This document shows positions 34,201 through 44,498 of a stretch of DNA of 64,000 nt, piece after piece (positions within the stretch are counted from its first letter, which is position 1; each line of letters opens with the position of its first letter). The DNA is from Pagrus major (taxonomy: Eukaryota > Chordata > Actinopteri > Spariformes > Sparidae), in NCBI RefSeq assembly GCF_040436345.1, contig NC_133223.1, positions 5,473,847 to 5,537,846 on the forward strand, written 5' to 3'. The notes under the pieces are model-generated. The model saw only the letters and a program-made list of their open reading frames with translations, was not told where the DNA came from and searched no databases. Both the position numbers and the translations under genes were made by a program.

Positions 34201-37200
34201 AAAGAGAAAGTCTGACCCACTGTCCATAAGCTGCGTTCACACCAACAATAGCACTGCGCAAAAAAAACACATGTTCACCCAGTACAAATATTGAACCTGG
34301 CTGACCTTTAGCCTCTTTATCATCAAAACAGAGTTGATGATTCATGTGATTATTTTCCAGACTTGCGAAACGGTCTCATGGTGTTATTATTAACCGCTGT
34401 GCCGTGTTTTGTTGTCTGATGAGCCTTCAAGCTCTCAGGTCAAACTGATTCAAACTGGACTGACTGGATCTTCTTGCCAGTACCTGTAGCAACCCACAAT
34501 GCCCACATTAACACAGCCCCTCATGTATAGTTTTATTTTCAGAGCATGTCCTGAGGTGTCACAGGATTATGCCCTTTGCCTGGTGTGCTCTGTAGGCCCA
34601 GCTTCAGTCTCTCGGTTCAGTACTGTGATTGTGTTGTCATGACTATAGACACTGGGCAGAGAGGCAGTAAGAGTCTGAATCAGAGAGCAGAAGCTCGTCA
34701 TACAGTTAAAAAAACAAACAAAGCAAATCCTCTTCTTATCCTGTACCCCAGTAAGAAAGAGGGAACAGTCTGCTTTTATCTGTTTATTATCATTAGTCCA
34801 TTATTGAAATCCCTGTTGTCTGGACTCTAAACATGAAGTTGTTTTTAGATTAAGTTTTTCAAGAGAGTTCACAAGGTGACTGCTATTACTGCTGAGTACA
34901 GTGACACTTGTGTGCAGTTTGCACAATAGGACGGTTGATGTTGTTGAAGCTCTTATAAAATAGATCTGACAACTATAGAGACTGCTCTTAAATATGGAGG
35001 TTTTACTGAGGATCGATTTAATAATATTAAAATGTACTGTACTCCCCTGGAAAGATTAAAAAAAACAAAAAACTCCACAGTTCTCTGGTTTACAGGTTAA
35101 AGCTGCTGGAAGTGTTGTTGTCGTTTTAGCTAACCTCTTGTCCTGATTGGATAAAGTGGGCAGGGATACCAGAAAAAATCTTTTCTCTTTTACTCTTTCT
35201 CTCTTTCAGAGCGTGGAGCTCTGGGTGCAGGCAACATGGAGGGAAGTTTACCATTGTTCATATGCATACACTTCCTACATTGTATTGATAGAAATCTTGT
35301 TAAAAAGGGTAAAGCTTCCTTTTAACAGCTGGCTCAACTGACGTCCCCTCGCCCGACTTCTCAACATGAAAACACCCACATTATTTTTTAAGGCCTAATT
35401 CTCGTAATTACAGTACATTTATAGCCTTAGCCTTACCATTCTGTACTTAAAGATTATTTCAACTATGTTTCTTGCTCCTTATTGTGCTCCAGTTGTGTGG
35501 AAAACTATTGTTCATGTTTGATGTGATTGCACACACAGTTGGATTGGAAAATATTGGCTCTTTTCTTACCTTGAAGTGGAAGTTCTGGATGGTGCACTGA
35601 TGGATGACACACTGGAGCAGTAAGAGTTGGTCTTGTACATGGGAATGATATACTGAATGTTTGAAGGCCTGTGTATTTTCCATGGCTGTGGGCTTCAGCT
35701 ACATTTACCGCAGCTGAAATGTGTGTTTAGTCTCTGAACAAAAGCAGAGGTCAGGTGACACGGGATGATGCTACATCTTAATTAGTTTGAATTTTGCACA
35801 GACCTCTCTCTGGTGGTCACTTTATATTCTTTACAGGCCTCAATTAAGATCTGTATTGAGTCCTGGTTCCATTGAAAATGCTAGGAAGGGGCAGCCTCAT
35901 ACATGCTGTCACACAGTGAGCTTTGGCGTGGTGGAATTCTTCTCCCACCTCCCCCCACGCTCTTCTCCCTCGGCTGCTTTATTTCCCTGTTTTTTTGGAT
36001 GGGAATCGGTGGTGGAGGAGTGGAGGGTGATTGAGGCAGAATAACACCCAGGGAATAGAAGGGGGCTCTCGGGTGATGGGGCTTGCTCATGTCTTTTATC
36101 CTGAGTGGTGAAAGGCGATGGAGGAGAGCAGCTCTGTCTGCTGGGTGCCAAGCTTCCCAGTCTTCACTGAGGATATGGCCCAGGTGTCAGTCACTGTCTG
36201 TGTGCGAGCTCGAGCCTGATGCTGCATCTCAATGACCTGGCACAAAAGTAGGCAGGAGGAGGCCTGTGAAACTGCAAGCCATGAAAGAAGTGAGCTGGCA
36301 GGGGGAGGAATGCTAGCTGGAGTGTCCGTAGTTCAGCCGGCATCCTTTTCACTGTAACACTGCAGAAATGTACGAGCACTGAATAGACTCATGCATATGA
36401 ATGAAACAAGTCTGTGCTAACATACTGCAGGTCATTCTTTTTTTTTTTTTTTTTTTTGAGAATTTTTGGCCAAACAAACCAGAAGCATTTGAATGTGGTT
36501 ATGTTGTTTTGTGTAACCGTCTCTGTGGGGTTTGTCCCAGTTAATTGAATTTGAGGCAGTCATTTGAGTTCCATCATCCAAAAGATTTGTCTTCGGAAAC
36601 ACTGACATGTTTCTGTCAGAGTTAACTCCTCCATTGGTGTTATTCTTCTGTCTACATGTGTTTCAGTTGTCCCACCTCTTACACCGTAGCATAGTACAAC
36701 CTAGCACACCGTCTGTCTCTCCTTGAATTACATTACTCAACCAGCTGTGTGTGATGAGGCATTTTCTCAATGGGTTCCCTCTCTATGTATCGTCTCCTCG
36801 CCCATGCCCATCCCCCCCATGTCCTCTCCTACTACTACTTCCTGCCAAGGTTTCCACCCATGTGTTTCTCCACAGTGAGCCACATGATTGGGTGAATCGG
36901 CCTCCTCGCGACTCACATTTACAGTAAATTTAATTGTGTCCCTCGTTAACTTATTAAGTTTCCCGCGCTGAGGTGAAGGGGGAGTCCAGGCAGCATGTGG
37001 CGTAGGCTCTTCCTGAACCAGCTTGTGTTGTCTGCTGGACTGAAACAAGAATAAATGCTCCACATGAAGCCTCTGCTCCCTGATACTGAGCTAAAGTAGA
37101 TTTAAGGAAGCTCATTGGTATTGCATGGTAAAATATGTTGTTAAAACAATAAGCAATGTGTCTCTTTGGAAGAAGAGAACGTGGGTACTGAAGTCAACAG

Positions 37201-40200
37201 TTTGTGATGGTGCTGCAGCTGAAGACATGACATGTCAAGCTGTGACAGCAATTAGAGAGTCATGAGTGAGAGAAGTGTGGTGTTGGGAGTAGAAACTTAT
37301 GAGAAACATATGTTTGTTTATGTAGCACCTTTCTGGAGTGACTGTCACATAGAGCTGCAGCGATTAACAGGAAATGAAGATGGGGTCATTTTGGTCTCTG
37401 GGAAATTTTGATGAGCATTTTTCACAATTTTTTGACATTTTGTAGACGAAATGACTAATTGATTTATCATGGAAATAATCGTCAGCTTAATGTAAATATT
37501 CATTAGCTGCAGCCCTAGTGTCACAAAGTTTTTCACACATCAATAAAAACAGTAGTATCAGGCCAAGAAGTAACACAGCAGCGGACAACCAGCAGTTACA
37601 GTATACACTGCATGCACATCAGTGAGGAATGCCTGTCTGTACAAGATGGTTTCTAAGAATTGTTTCAAACAGTCCACATTGCTAATCAATCTAATGTCAA
37701 CAGCTGGTATAGCAGCTGCTGCAGAGCCTCAGGGTCACCACTGCAAGGCTGCTCATTTTTGTTTTTGAGTTTGACTGAGTGGCATACAGTTAGGGTTATG
37801 TTATGTTGGGAGTAATGGTTCACGAATATGTAAATCTGTATATCTGAGGCAAGCCTGTGGTGATCTTATTGGTGATTAAGTGAAGAATCTTAAAGCTTTG
37901 ACCCTTATCTGAAAATAAAGCATCCTGCAATCAATCATCTGATCCACTTTGTGAATACATACATGGCTGTGGTTGCAGCTAGAAACGCGTTTCCAGCAAC
38001 ACCGTGTTTCCATACGGAGCAGTGCGCCTGGTGTGCGCTCCTCTTTTGCATCACGCTAGTGTTTTCTCAATTTTTTTAGAAGTTAAAATATTCTCAACTT
38101 CTCAGCGCAGAGCACGGAATCATACCGCTTTTTCCAATTGCGCATACAGTCCTGCTCCACAGGCTTTTCATCTCTCTTCTGTGGCAGCGAGCACGATACA
38201 CAGCCATTCAGTAACCTTACTATTAACTGTAATCTGAGCTTATCCAAACACCGTACAGCTGACTAAAGTACCCCTAAAGGCATGCAATTTCTGTGGCTGC
38301 GGCGACATGCTGGTACCTCTCCCAGGCACTTCCAACAACATAGCCGCTAGACTCCGTCACACACAGATCACCCAAAAGGGTCGGCGGTAACACAGTTTCA
38401 GAGCATTGAAATCTCCCACTGTGCTTCATCATAAAATCTAACTTTAAGAATGATTTAGGCTATGATAGGCTATCCTTATCCTGACCTCTGCAAAACGGGC
38501 AGATTGTACCGCAGCATTTCAGGATTGGGGATGCAACACCCCCATCTTCTTTAACTTTTGGGGGGAGGGGGGCTCAGTCCTTTGTCCTCACAGAAAACTA
38601 TTGGTGTATTCAGGACACTTTGTCCTCAAACTGCCAACAAAGTGATAGGATCATGTTACCAGACTTCATTATGATGTTTTACATGGATACATGATTGACA
38701 GGCCAACAGTGTATTTACCTGTCCTTTTCCACATCTGTGTCTGTCTCATAATCTGTCTGAACAGGCTGTTAGTTTAAACTGTTTGAACCTGGAACAGTGG
38801 ACTTTATTCATGGCTTCCATTATTTCAACCTTGCAGTGATTTGATCCAGTTTATGTGATGTACTAATTAATTGATGGCTGGTTGTTTCCGCAAATCTGAG
38901 CAGAGGAAGGCTGTGTTTATCTGACACGTTTGTACGGGACAGGTCTTGCCCAGGTTGTGACACATTTGCCAGAGTAAGTGAGGAAATATGGGTCGCCCTT
39001 TACTGGAGATCCGGATCCAAATACGCAGATGTTCTTGCCAAGAACAGCAGGCACAGCAAGAGTGGATATTTGCTTTCAGTGCAAGTTTGTCTTCTGAGGG
39101 TCAAGTGCTTCTAGTCAGAGCTTCAAAGCAGAGAATATTGCCTCCACGCTGCCACACTTCTGATCTCTGAACCAAAATAGATGAGAATATGTAACCTTAC
39201 CTCACTCTTTCTACAGCTTTGTATACTCTATAATCTATCTGCCTGTATTTGTCTATCTAAAAGTTGGGAGTGCATGTATAAATAGAGCTACAATAACACC
39301 ACATTTATTGTTTTAGCTCAGATCCAATGAGCCAAACCAGTAGAACATGTGTTACTGTCCGCTGTGTGCTTCTTTTTTTGGTTCATATTTAATATTTCAG
39401 CAGTCGGTTATGCAAATTTGTAGCAGCATAATGTCATCTGTTAAAGTCAAGGACTAGATAAAGATGTATATTGAACAGGCAGAGCTGAGAGTGCCTATCT
39501 GTGATTTAGTAAATGTGAGGAAAATACCAGAATAGCGTGCTCATGTTGGAGAGAAACACCAGCCAGGGTTGGGTTTCTCTTCTCGTCCAGACTTCCTTCC
39601 TCAGAGCAATCAAATGGGTGTAGGTCTTGTGTCATGTTCCACTTTCTGTGCAGGCGAAGCCACATCAGCTGCACACTGTAAACTCCTCTGTGGGTGAAAT
39701 AAGTCCACCGGTGTAAACATAACAACACAGGGTCGTGTGGAGTTCATCTCCACAGGCTAGCTGGCAGCTGCCAAGTGTTAGTATGGTGGCTGTGTTTGCT
39801 CCAATGAGAAGATGTTGGGTGGGATCAGGTCACTGAAGGTAGCTGGTTAAACATGTTGAAGGTGTAGAGGTTGTATGATGTTGCTGCTGTATTAAACTCT
39901 GCGCTTGTATCACTCAAATCATCTGAACTTGACCTGAACCCTTCTCATTCCACAAACAGGAAGTCTCTATCGTTTCTCCATCAGTGCCAGTATTTGACAT
40001 TTTTTTCTAATTGCACCACTTTTTGTTTTTTCCTCTTCTTTGAAGGTGTCGTTCAACGTGAGTGTGGAGGCGAGGGGATGCCCTCCCCGCGGCACTGACC
40101 AGAGCTTCACCATCAAGCCGGTGGGGTTCAAAGACCGCCTGGAGGTGGCTGTGGATTATCAGTGTGACTGCGGCTGCAGTCAGACAGCGCAGACCAACAG

Positions 40201-42053
40201 CAGCATCTGCAGCTCCATAGGTACTTCATTTTGCTTTACATTCACATTTCTTTATATGGAGATGAATGTTAAAACAATAATACACAGAGTCGGATTAATG
40301 GATTCAAAAGAGGAGATATAAGAGTAAGTGCTTATAGGATGACTAGCACTGTAACCCAAATCCTTTCCCCCAAAACTTCACAATTAATCTGTGTTCTGAA
40401 TATTAGAAATGTGACATTTGCATCAAAATCAAAATCTTATGTAGTTTACAGTTCATCATTTTTTGTCTGACAAACTCAAAAAGACTCTGGAGCTGAAACT
40501 ATAGGGCTGATTGTTTTCATTGTCAATTAATCTGTTGAATATTTTCGACATTAATTGTTATAATTAATTATTGTTTGGTCTATAAAATGTAAGAACATGG
40601 TAACATTTTTTGATCAGCCTGAGATGACATCCCTGAATGTCTTGTTTGGCCCACAGTTATTCAGTTTACTGTCATAGAGGAGGAAAGAAACCAGAAAATA
40701 TTCGCATTGAAGAAGCTTCTTTTCCTTTTAAACATTTAAAATAGTCGTTGATCAATTTGATAGTTGACAACTAATTGATTAATCGTTGCAGCTGTACTAA
40801 TTAATCAGCAGATTAAGCACACTGTTTAATGTTAATTAAAGGGGCACTTTGTCATTTTGGAGAAGAAACACAAACTCAAAATGTATTTATTTTTTCCATA
40901 GCTGAATAAACAAGCTGTCCTCAGAGGAAAATAAGGTCCCAGAACACTGTTTGAAGCTAGAAAGGTGGCAGGGTCCGCCACATGTAAACAAAGTTAAACA
41001 GTATAAATTGTGTTGTCCTTTAAGGTCAGTTTGTTTATTCAGTCATGAACAAAGAGAGTTGGATTATTTAGTTTGTTTAGCCGGAAGAAATTCAGTCACT
41101 GAAGATCTTTCTCTTCTGTACAGTGCACTTTATAAACTGAAGATCAACATCAGCAAAATCAGCTCCTGTTTAAAAGTCCTGTGAGAATTGGAGTAAACCA
41201 CAAACCACTAGCCTTGTTAATCACACGGGACAGAAAACTGCTTCTCTCCTGCTTCCTGTAGTTTGAACGTTTCTAGGAAGTGTAACACCTCAATCAGCGG
41301 AGTCAGACCTGCTATTTTGACTTCAGAAACTAACTAAAACTCCTCTTCGTACCCTATTAATTGACTACTTTCTTTGGCATGATTATGGAGAGGCTGTCTC
41401 TTGTGGCTGCTGTTGTTGAGATAATGACGCCCGTAAAGGCCAAAATTATTCTCTCACCATATTTTTAAACTTGAGCCATTTAGATATTTGAAGTACGTTG
41501 CGTTATAACAGTTATCATCCCATTTATGGCAGGAATACATTACATTATTACTTTACACATTTTAGACGTGGTGAGTGCCTTAAGTGGAATGAGAAGGTCA
41601 AAAAAAAGTGGGCAAGTTTAAAACACTGACAAGACTCAAATCTGACTGGAGACAGATTTGATTAAGGAGTTACTGAACTCTCTGGATGAAATGATAGATG
41701 TTGCTGAATAATCCTGCAGATTTAATTAAGAGGCATACAGGGACATAAAAGTCATGCGCTGTAATTAGTAGATAATAAAGTAACCGATGCCCTTACAGGT
41801 ACTTACAACTGTGGGACTTGCCACTGCGAGCCTGGCTACCTTGGCGCCCGCTGCGAGTGCCAGGAGGGCGAGGCCAGCAGCATGTACCACAGCGCCTGCC
41901 GGGAAGCAGAGGGCAAGCAGATCTGCAGCGGGCGAGGAGAGTGCAGCTGCAACCAGTGTCTGTGCTTTGAGTCGGAGTTTGGCAAGATTTACGGCAGCTT
42001 CTGTGAGTGTGACGACTTCTCCTGCGCCCGTCACAAAGGAATCCTCTGCTCAG
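20076..42053 (+). CDS. itgb5: Integrin beta-5, 5' part (11 coding exons, 568 residues; gene continues beyond window)
   Basis: Eleven GT/AG-bounded exons join in phase into 568 residues that track vertebrate integrin beta-5 almost exon for exon. Order: signal peptide (1-26); PSI (27 to about 78, Cys 31, 39, 42, 49, 52, 67, 78); hybrid-domain first part; beta-I domain with MIDAS D149-x-S151-x-S153, ADMIDAS D156/D157, D188, N246, D248, P250, E251 and D282; specificity loop between C206 and C215; hybrid return; I-EGF modules from about 470. Sequons are visible at N351-F-T and N429-V-S. Beta-5 is chosen over beta-3 or beta-6 because of [30 protein letters not shown] and [17 protein letters not shown]. 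It pairs with alpha-V as an RGD receptor (vitronectin) at the plasma membrane. Human ITGB5 has 799 residues, so about 230 (rest of I-EGF, beta-tail, membrane segment, cytoplasmic tail) lie outside. Confidence 0.95.
20155..22020. other. itgb5 intron 1
   Basis: Holds a (CA)n tract (20399-20455). At about 21060-21350 there is text of the 'gatattgatatttggcacc…ccagccctatg' kind, probably a dispersed repeat. No other exon is seen. Confidence 0.5.
20399..20455. repeat. (CA)n microsatellite
   Basis: CA run of about 57 bp with two TC interruptions near its start, in itgb5 intron 1. Confidence 0.97.
22021..22106 (+). CDS. itgb5: itgb5 coding exon 2 (PSI domain)
   Basis: Acceptor cttctcag, donor gtacag. 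It encodes [20 protein letters not shown] and then SCAWCAQE, the cysteine-rich PSI start and nearly identical to other vertebrate beta-5 chains. Confidence 0.95.
22269..22476 (+). CDS. itgb5: itgb5 coding exon 3 (PSI end, hybrid start)
   Basis: Acceptor tccttcag, donor gtgagt. It encodes residues 56-124, including C67 and C78 of PSI and PLSSTGSG…[17 protein letters not shown]. This is the least conserved part of the gene relative to the human protein as I remember it. Confidence 0.93.
22636..22885 (+). CDS. itgb5: itgb5 coding exon 4 (hybrid and beta-I start, MIDAS)
   Basis: Acceptor catccag, donor gtgggt. It encodes residues 125-207 with [17 protein letters not shown], which carries the MIDAS DxSxS and ADMIDAS Asp pair, and [10 protein letters not shown] with the SyMBS Asp 188. 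The exon ends within the specificity-determining loop. Confidence 0.96.
22886..23717. other. itgb5 intron 4
   Basis: 832 bp with no recognised repeat boundary except a short (GT)n near 23370-23410. The region 23160-23350 is GC-richer, but no exon is seen. Confidence 0.5.
23718..23886 (+). CDS. itgb5: itgb5 coding exon 5 (beta-I)
   Basis: Acceptor ctgcgcag, donor gtgaca. It encodes [15 protein letters not shown], the end of the specificity loop (C215), and [20 protein letters not shown] with the SyMBS residues N246, D248, P250 and E251. Confidence 0.96.
23887..25729. other. itgb5 intron 5 with fish repeats
   Basis: 24425-25080 looks like one long dispersed fish repeat: it starts aaacagttcacccaaaaaat, continues with agtccacaaaacatttctgg and runs on to ctctgataagggcactatg. 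25270-25520 (ggacagatataaaaggctga, atatatcggtatctgcgtat) is another repeat of the 'ATATATCGG' kind. No exon was recognised. Confidence 0.55.
25730..25891 (+). CDS. itgb5: itgb5 coding exon 6 (beta-I, MIDAS Asp)
   Basis: Acceptor tgaccag, donor gtgaga. It encodes residues 265-318 (54 codons, as in human): [20 protein letters not shown], including D282 of the MIDAS, and [16 protein letters not shown]. Confidence 0.96.
26985..27972. mobile_element. Probable TIR element, about 1 kb
   Basis: The left end agacctggcattaacatgca and the reverse complement of the right end, agacctggcatcaacatgtg, match well. An inner second copy (gatgcatgttaatgccaggt) lies at about 27888-27907. The interior has no coding frame. 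No clear target duplication was found, so exact limits and superfamily are open. Confidence 0.6.
28173..28240. repeat. (CA)n microsatellite, 68 bp
   Basis: Uninterrupted CA dinucleotides, the longest pure CA run in the window, in itgb5 intron 6. Confidence 0.98.
28406..29086. mobile_element. Recent MITE: 669 bp with identical 197-bp terminal inverted repeats
   Basis: The element is 28412-29080, flanked by the 6-bp direct repeat tgactg (28406-28411 and 29081-29086). 28412-28608 and 28884-29080 are reverse complements with no mismatch that I can find over 197 bp; the ends read aatccgtgtatcattcgttc. The 275-bp interior contains an ATG frame at 28700 ([20 protein letters not shown], then HAEISTTLW) that stops after 29 codons. 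Its 'GKTHAEIS' text resembles the N-terminal helix-turn-helix of transposase- or integrase-like proteins, so this is probably a deletion derivative of an autonomous element. The superfamily is undetermined. It is inserted in itgb5 intron 6. Confidence 0.93.
29348..29443 (+). CDS. itgb5: itgb5 coding exon 7 (beta-I)
   Basis: Acceptor ctctgcag, donor gtaatt. 32 codons as in human: [20 protein letters not shown] then [12 protein letters not shown]. Both ends are in phase 0. Confidence 0.97.
29547..29636 (+). CDS. itgb5: itgb5 coding exon 8 (beta-I end)
   Basis: Acceptor cttacaaag, donor gtgagt. 30 codons as in human: [20 protein letters not shown] and then [11 protein letters not shown]351-F-T is a glycosylation sequon. 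Confidence 0.97.
29637..32457. other. itgb5 intron 8
   Basis: Holds a (GGGA)n tract at 29682-29708, a 12-base poly-G at about 29750, a poly-A run at 30956-30968, and (around 31020-31210) 'gttagcatgctaacc/ctagctggc'-type sequence typical of dispersed fish repeats. No coding exon is seen. Confidence 0.5.
29682..29761. repeat. (GGGA)n tract and poly-G
   Basis: About seven GGGA tetranucleotides, then 50 bp later a run of about 12 G. Several G-runs in one strand could fold as a G-quadruplex (inference from pattern only). Confidence 0.85.
32458..32592 (+). CDS. itgb5: itgb5 coding exon 9 (hybrid domain return)
   Basis: Acceptor tcctcag, donor gtgagt. 45 codons as in human: [20 protein letters not shown] and FTATCQDGK…CADLKIGDT. 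Confidence 0.96.
33245..33480 (+). repeat. Dispersed repeat with (GTTTGTTG)n core
   Basis: 33276-33300 (cctccgtcaaggaggttatg) is followed by a tandem of the 8-mer gtttgttg (33310-33347), then gctgaacagatgttcatgaa and ttttggtgcagatccagata. This order is that of a very common fish repeat whose tandem part varies in length. Limits are approximate. Confidence 0.65.
37350..37516. mobile_element. MITE copy of the 'GGGCTGCAACTAA' family
   Basis: The left end is gagctgcagcgattaacagg; the right end, read on the other strand, is tagggctgcagctaatgaat. The interior has aaatgactaattgatttatc. Other copies or parts: 16320-16640, 40495-40797, 57195-57257 and 63768-63850. Confidence 0.7.
40046..40220 (+). 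CDS. itgb5: itgb5 coding exon 10 (hybrid end, start of I-EGF)
   Basis: Acceptor tttgaag, donor gtactt. It encodes [20 protein letters not shown]…[20 protein letters not shown] and the [17 protein letters not shown] junction. The last 15 or so residues differ most from human beta-5. N429-V-S is a sequon. Confidence 0.95.
40495..41022. mobile_element. Two adjacent dispersed repeats in itgb5 intron 10
   Basis: 40495-40797 is a fairly complete copy of the 'GGGCTGCAACTAA' family (tgtttggtctataaaatgta, ttcagtttactgtcatagag, attgattaatcgttgcagct). 40838-41022 (taaaggggcactttgtcatt … ggtggcagggtccgccacat … ttgtgttgtcctttaa) is a second fish repeat with inverted TTAAAGG-like ends. Confidence 0.7.
41799..42053 (+). 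CDS. itgb5: itgb5 coding exon 11 (I-EGF 1 and 2); last exon in window
   Basis: Acceptor ccttacag, donor gtaaga. It encodes [52 protein letters not shown] and KGILCS, with the regular Cys pattern of integrin EGF modules. It ends in phase 1; the next expected residues would be the G-H-G-E-C type start of I-EGF 3. Confidence 0.97.
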
Positions 42054-43217
42054 GTAAGAACATCATCCTCACACTGTGTTTCCACTGGAGTTGCTCTGAG
42101 TTATGGAGCTGAACTCTGCTGTCAGTAAGTTGTTGTATTTGATTCAGTTGCTGTGCCTGTAGCGAGGTGGTGGTTTGAAATACAGCTGCTGAGAGACCGC
42201 ACTTCCCTGAGCATTGAACTTAATGAGAATACAAGCTGACATCAAACATGCTGTAAACTCCTCAGATCTGCTGCGTGTTGTGGGTTATAATTAAAAGTCA
42301 CGTACATTGATGATGTTGAGTCACGTTCCCATACCTGCTCTGGGTGTGTCTCGGTGGTTTGGCCCTCTCCTGACTAACTCCAGCCCAGGTTTATTTTGTG
42401 AGTGAGCTCCAACCGTCACCTGCAGGGCTGCTGGCTCTGCTCCCAGAAGAAGCTCCGAGGAGCAGCTGCAGTAGTAGTTGTTCAGATGTTCAGCTCGTGT
42501 TGTGCTTCGTGTGTGCCTCGGGGGGGGGCTGGTTTTTATATGATACTTGTCTCTGAGTGATGGAGGACCTCAGGGAGGTGGAGAGTTGTTTGCTGGAGTA
42601 GAGATTAAAATGAATATGAGACCGAATGAGCACAAGAGATGTGTGACATTGAGATTTCATAGTGACCCTCAAAGCTTTGAGCTGTGGCACTGTGGCCTTT
42701 AATTATCTCCATTCTGCCCTCCTGAGGCATGAATATGCTCTGTTAATCTGAGATTCATGTGGAGATGCCAACTTGAAATCCTTTTCCTCTCACTGAGCCG
42801 TCCCTGCTCTACTCTGATGCCCACAGAGACTGAGCATGAAAAGGCAGGTTTGGCTCAGTGTATCTGCTCAGCTATAGCAAACAGGCCGAGGCTGTTGTGT
42901 TCCCAGAACATCGGGTCCAAGACTCTGCTTTCTGGTGCGAGACCTCCTGGCTGGAGGGGGACCACTGGCTCATCCCCAAGCCAACGGCTGTTCCTGTGAA
43001 ACCACAGAGAGGGCTTTGTGACAGTGGGGCCAGCTTTGGTGCGATACCTCAACACAATGCCTGCCTCTATTTATCTATATCCAGTAGAAACACAAGTCTT
43101 TGGTTTAGTCGGCAGCAGGGCTGGACACACTGAATGCACAGATGCAGAATGGCTGTTTGTTTGTGCCGATCATCCATAAGCAGTCATTAAATGTTAACAG
43201 TCCACTACCTTCTGCTG

Positions 43218-43293
43218 CTCTTTTCTTGTCTTCTCTCCTCTCTTCTTCTCTCCTCCTCTCCTCTCCTCTCCTCTTCTCTCTCCTCATTTCTCA
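43218..43293. repeat. Polypyrimidine (TCTCC)n tract
   Basis: About 75 bases almost purely C and T (ctctcctctcctctcctctc), ending in ctcatttctcag. It mimics a strong 3' splice site, but what follows does not encode an integrin exon and stops after 11 codons in the required phase. Confidence 0.85.
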
Positions 43294-43801
43294 GTGTGGT
43301 TGCCCAGTGTGGAGCCATAATGAGTTCCTAATGATACCAAACGGTACGCCTCCTCTACACTTTCCTCCCCTCGCTCCTCTGAATCTGTCAGTTAATTATT
43401 GTGGAGTGCCCTGTGGAAGGCGTGCAGTAAAAACTATTCAGTGCCCACGCACTTTTCTAAAAGCCCACTGGAAATGCAGTAAAGGTCTGTATTGAGCCCC
43501 TTAGCAAGCAGAAATAACTTGTAAATAGTGTTGTGCTGCACCTGGATTGCCCCCTCTCCACTCAGAGCTGCTCATTTGTAGTCTTATGTCTGGGAAACTC
43601 TGGAGTGTTCAGACTGATGAAGCGCCTGAAGGCGCAGCAGGTTTTATTAAAGAGGAAATCAGCTGGCATGGTATCCTCACTTTTTTTTCTCCGTCTCACT
43701 AAATGTCTGAAAGCAGTTTTCCCATGGAGCTCACTGAGGTGCAGCTATCAGCCTGTAATCCACAGTCACCTGGCAGATCAGGGTTGGTAGCAGTTGTTGA
43801 T

Positions 43802-43820
43802 CCCTAACCCTAACCCTCAA
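43802..43820. repeat. Telomere-like CCCTAA short repeat
   Basis: ccctaaccctaaccctcaa: about two and a half telomeric hexamers. A similar ggttagggttagggc lies at 48932-48946 inside a TIR-bearing element. Both are too short to suggest a chromosome fusion. Confidence 0.7.
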
Positions 43821-44124
43821 GGTGATTTATTTGTCATTTATCTAGCACAGGGCACAAACACCTTGTTCTGCTGTAGTCCTGTGCTATGTCGGCTTCGGTC
43901 CGAGTAGCTGTGGTAGAGACGGGTCTCTGTAAAGATGTGATTTTGCGTTGTTTGGCCAGCCGGTGTCCCTTCTAACCATGTCATTTTCCTGCATGCGCTG
44001 TTGTTCCCATAGCAACCATTTCATAGATTTCATCCTTAGCATTTTTATTACTTTCTGTGTTGGCTAAAAAGTTAAGCATTTTGGTGAATCTTTGACCACT
44101 GTGATAAAAATCTGTTGTTTTGTA

Positions 44125-44498
44125 GGCATGAGAATTGATAAGATTTTATTGACACCAAGGCCATTAGCAATTCTGCACACCAGTCTGATTCTTTATTGAT
44201 TTCCCTATTGATTCCTGATCAATTTTCTGTGTGGGTGAAAAAGTGCTTAGCCCGTCTGCATGGCACTAATGTTACTATCACATCAGTAATGGACATGCTG
44301 CTCGATCGAGAAGCAGTGGCACTCACCGGTAGAGTGTCAAATACAAGGCATTCCTTGTATTTAAGCCCATGTTTCATAGAAGAATGTCAGCATATTGTTG
44401 GTGATTCCATCACTTTTGCAGACATTATAGCCAGCACTGTTGTCCTCTTTCCTCATGAAGTGAGCCACACTGGAACCGGTTCATGATTCCCATCCCTG
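44125..44498. mobile_element. hAT-like MITE (GGGATGGGAATC type)
   Basis: It starts aggcatgagaattgataaga and ends ggttcatgattcccatccct, the latter read in reverse as agggatgggaatcatgaacc. The interior has gcactcaccggtagagtgtc. This is text of a well-known type of fish repeat, but the left end is degraded and limits are approximate. Confidence 0.5.

Larger units (their letters stand above)
32593..40045. other. itgb5 intron 9 (7.5 kb)
   Basis: Contains the repeat at 33245-33480, a MITE copy at 37350-37516, poly-T at about 36437-36457 and long stretches with no recognisable feature. Frames up to about 98 codons occur, but none is flanked by sensible splice sites or resembles a protein. Confidence 0.55.

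Noticed and set aside
43222..43330. Strong-looking 3' splice site (long pyrimidine tract then cag) as the next itgb5 exon
   Set aside because: In the required phase the sequence reads V-A-Q-C-G-A-I-M-S-S and stops, with no integrin EGF pattern. It is a simple repeat.
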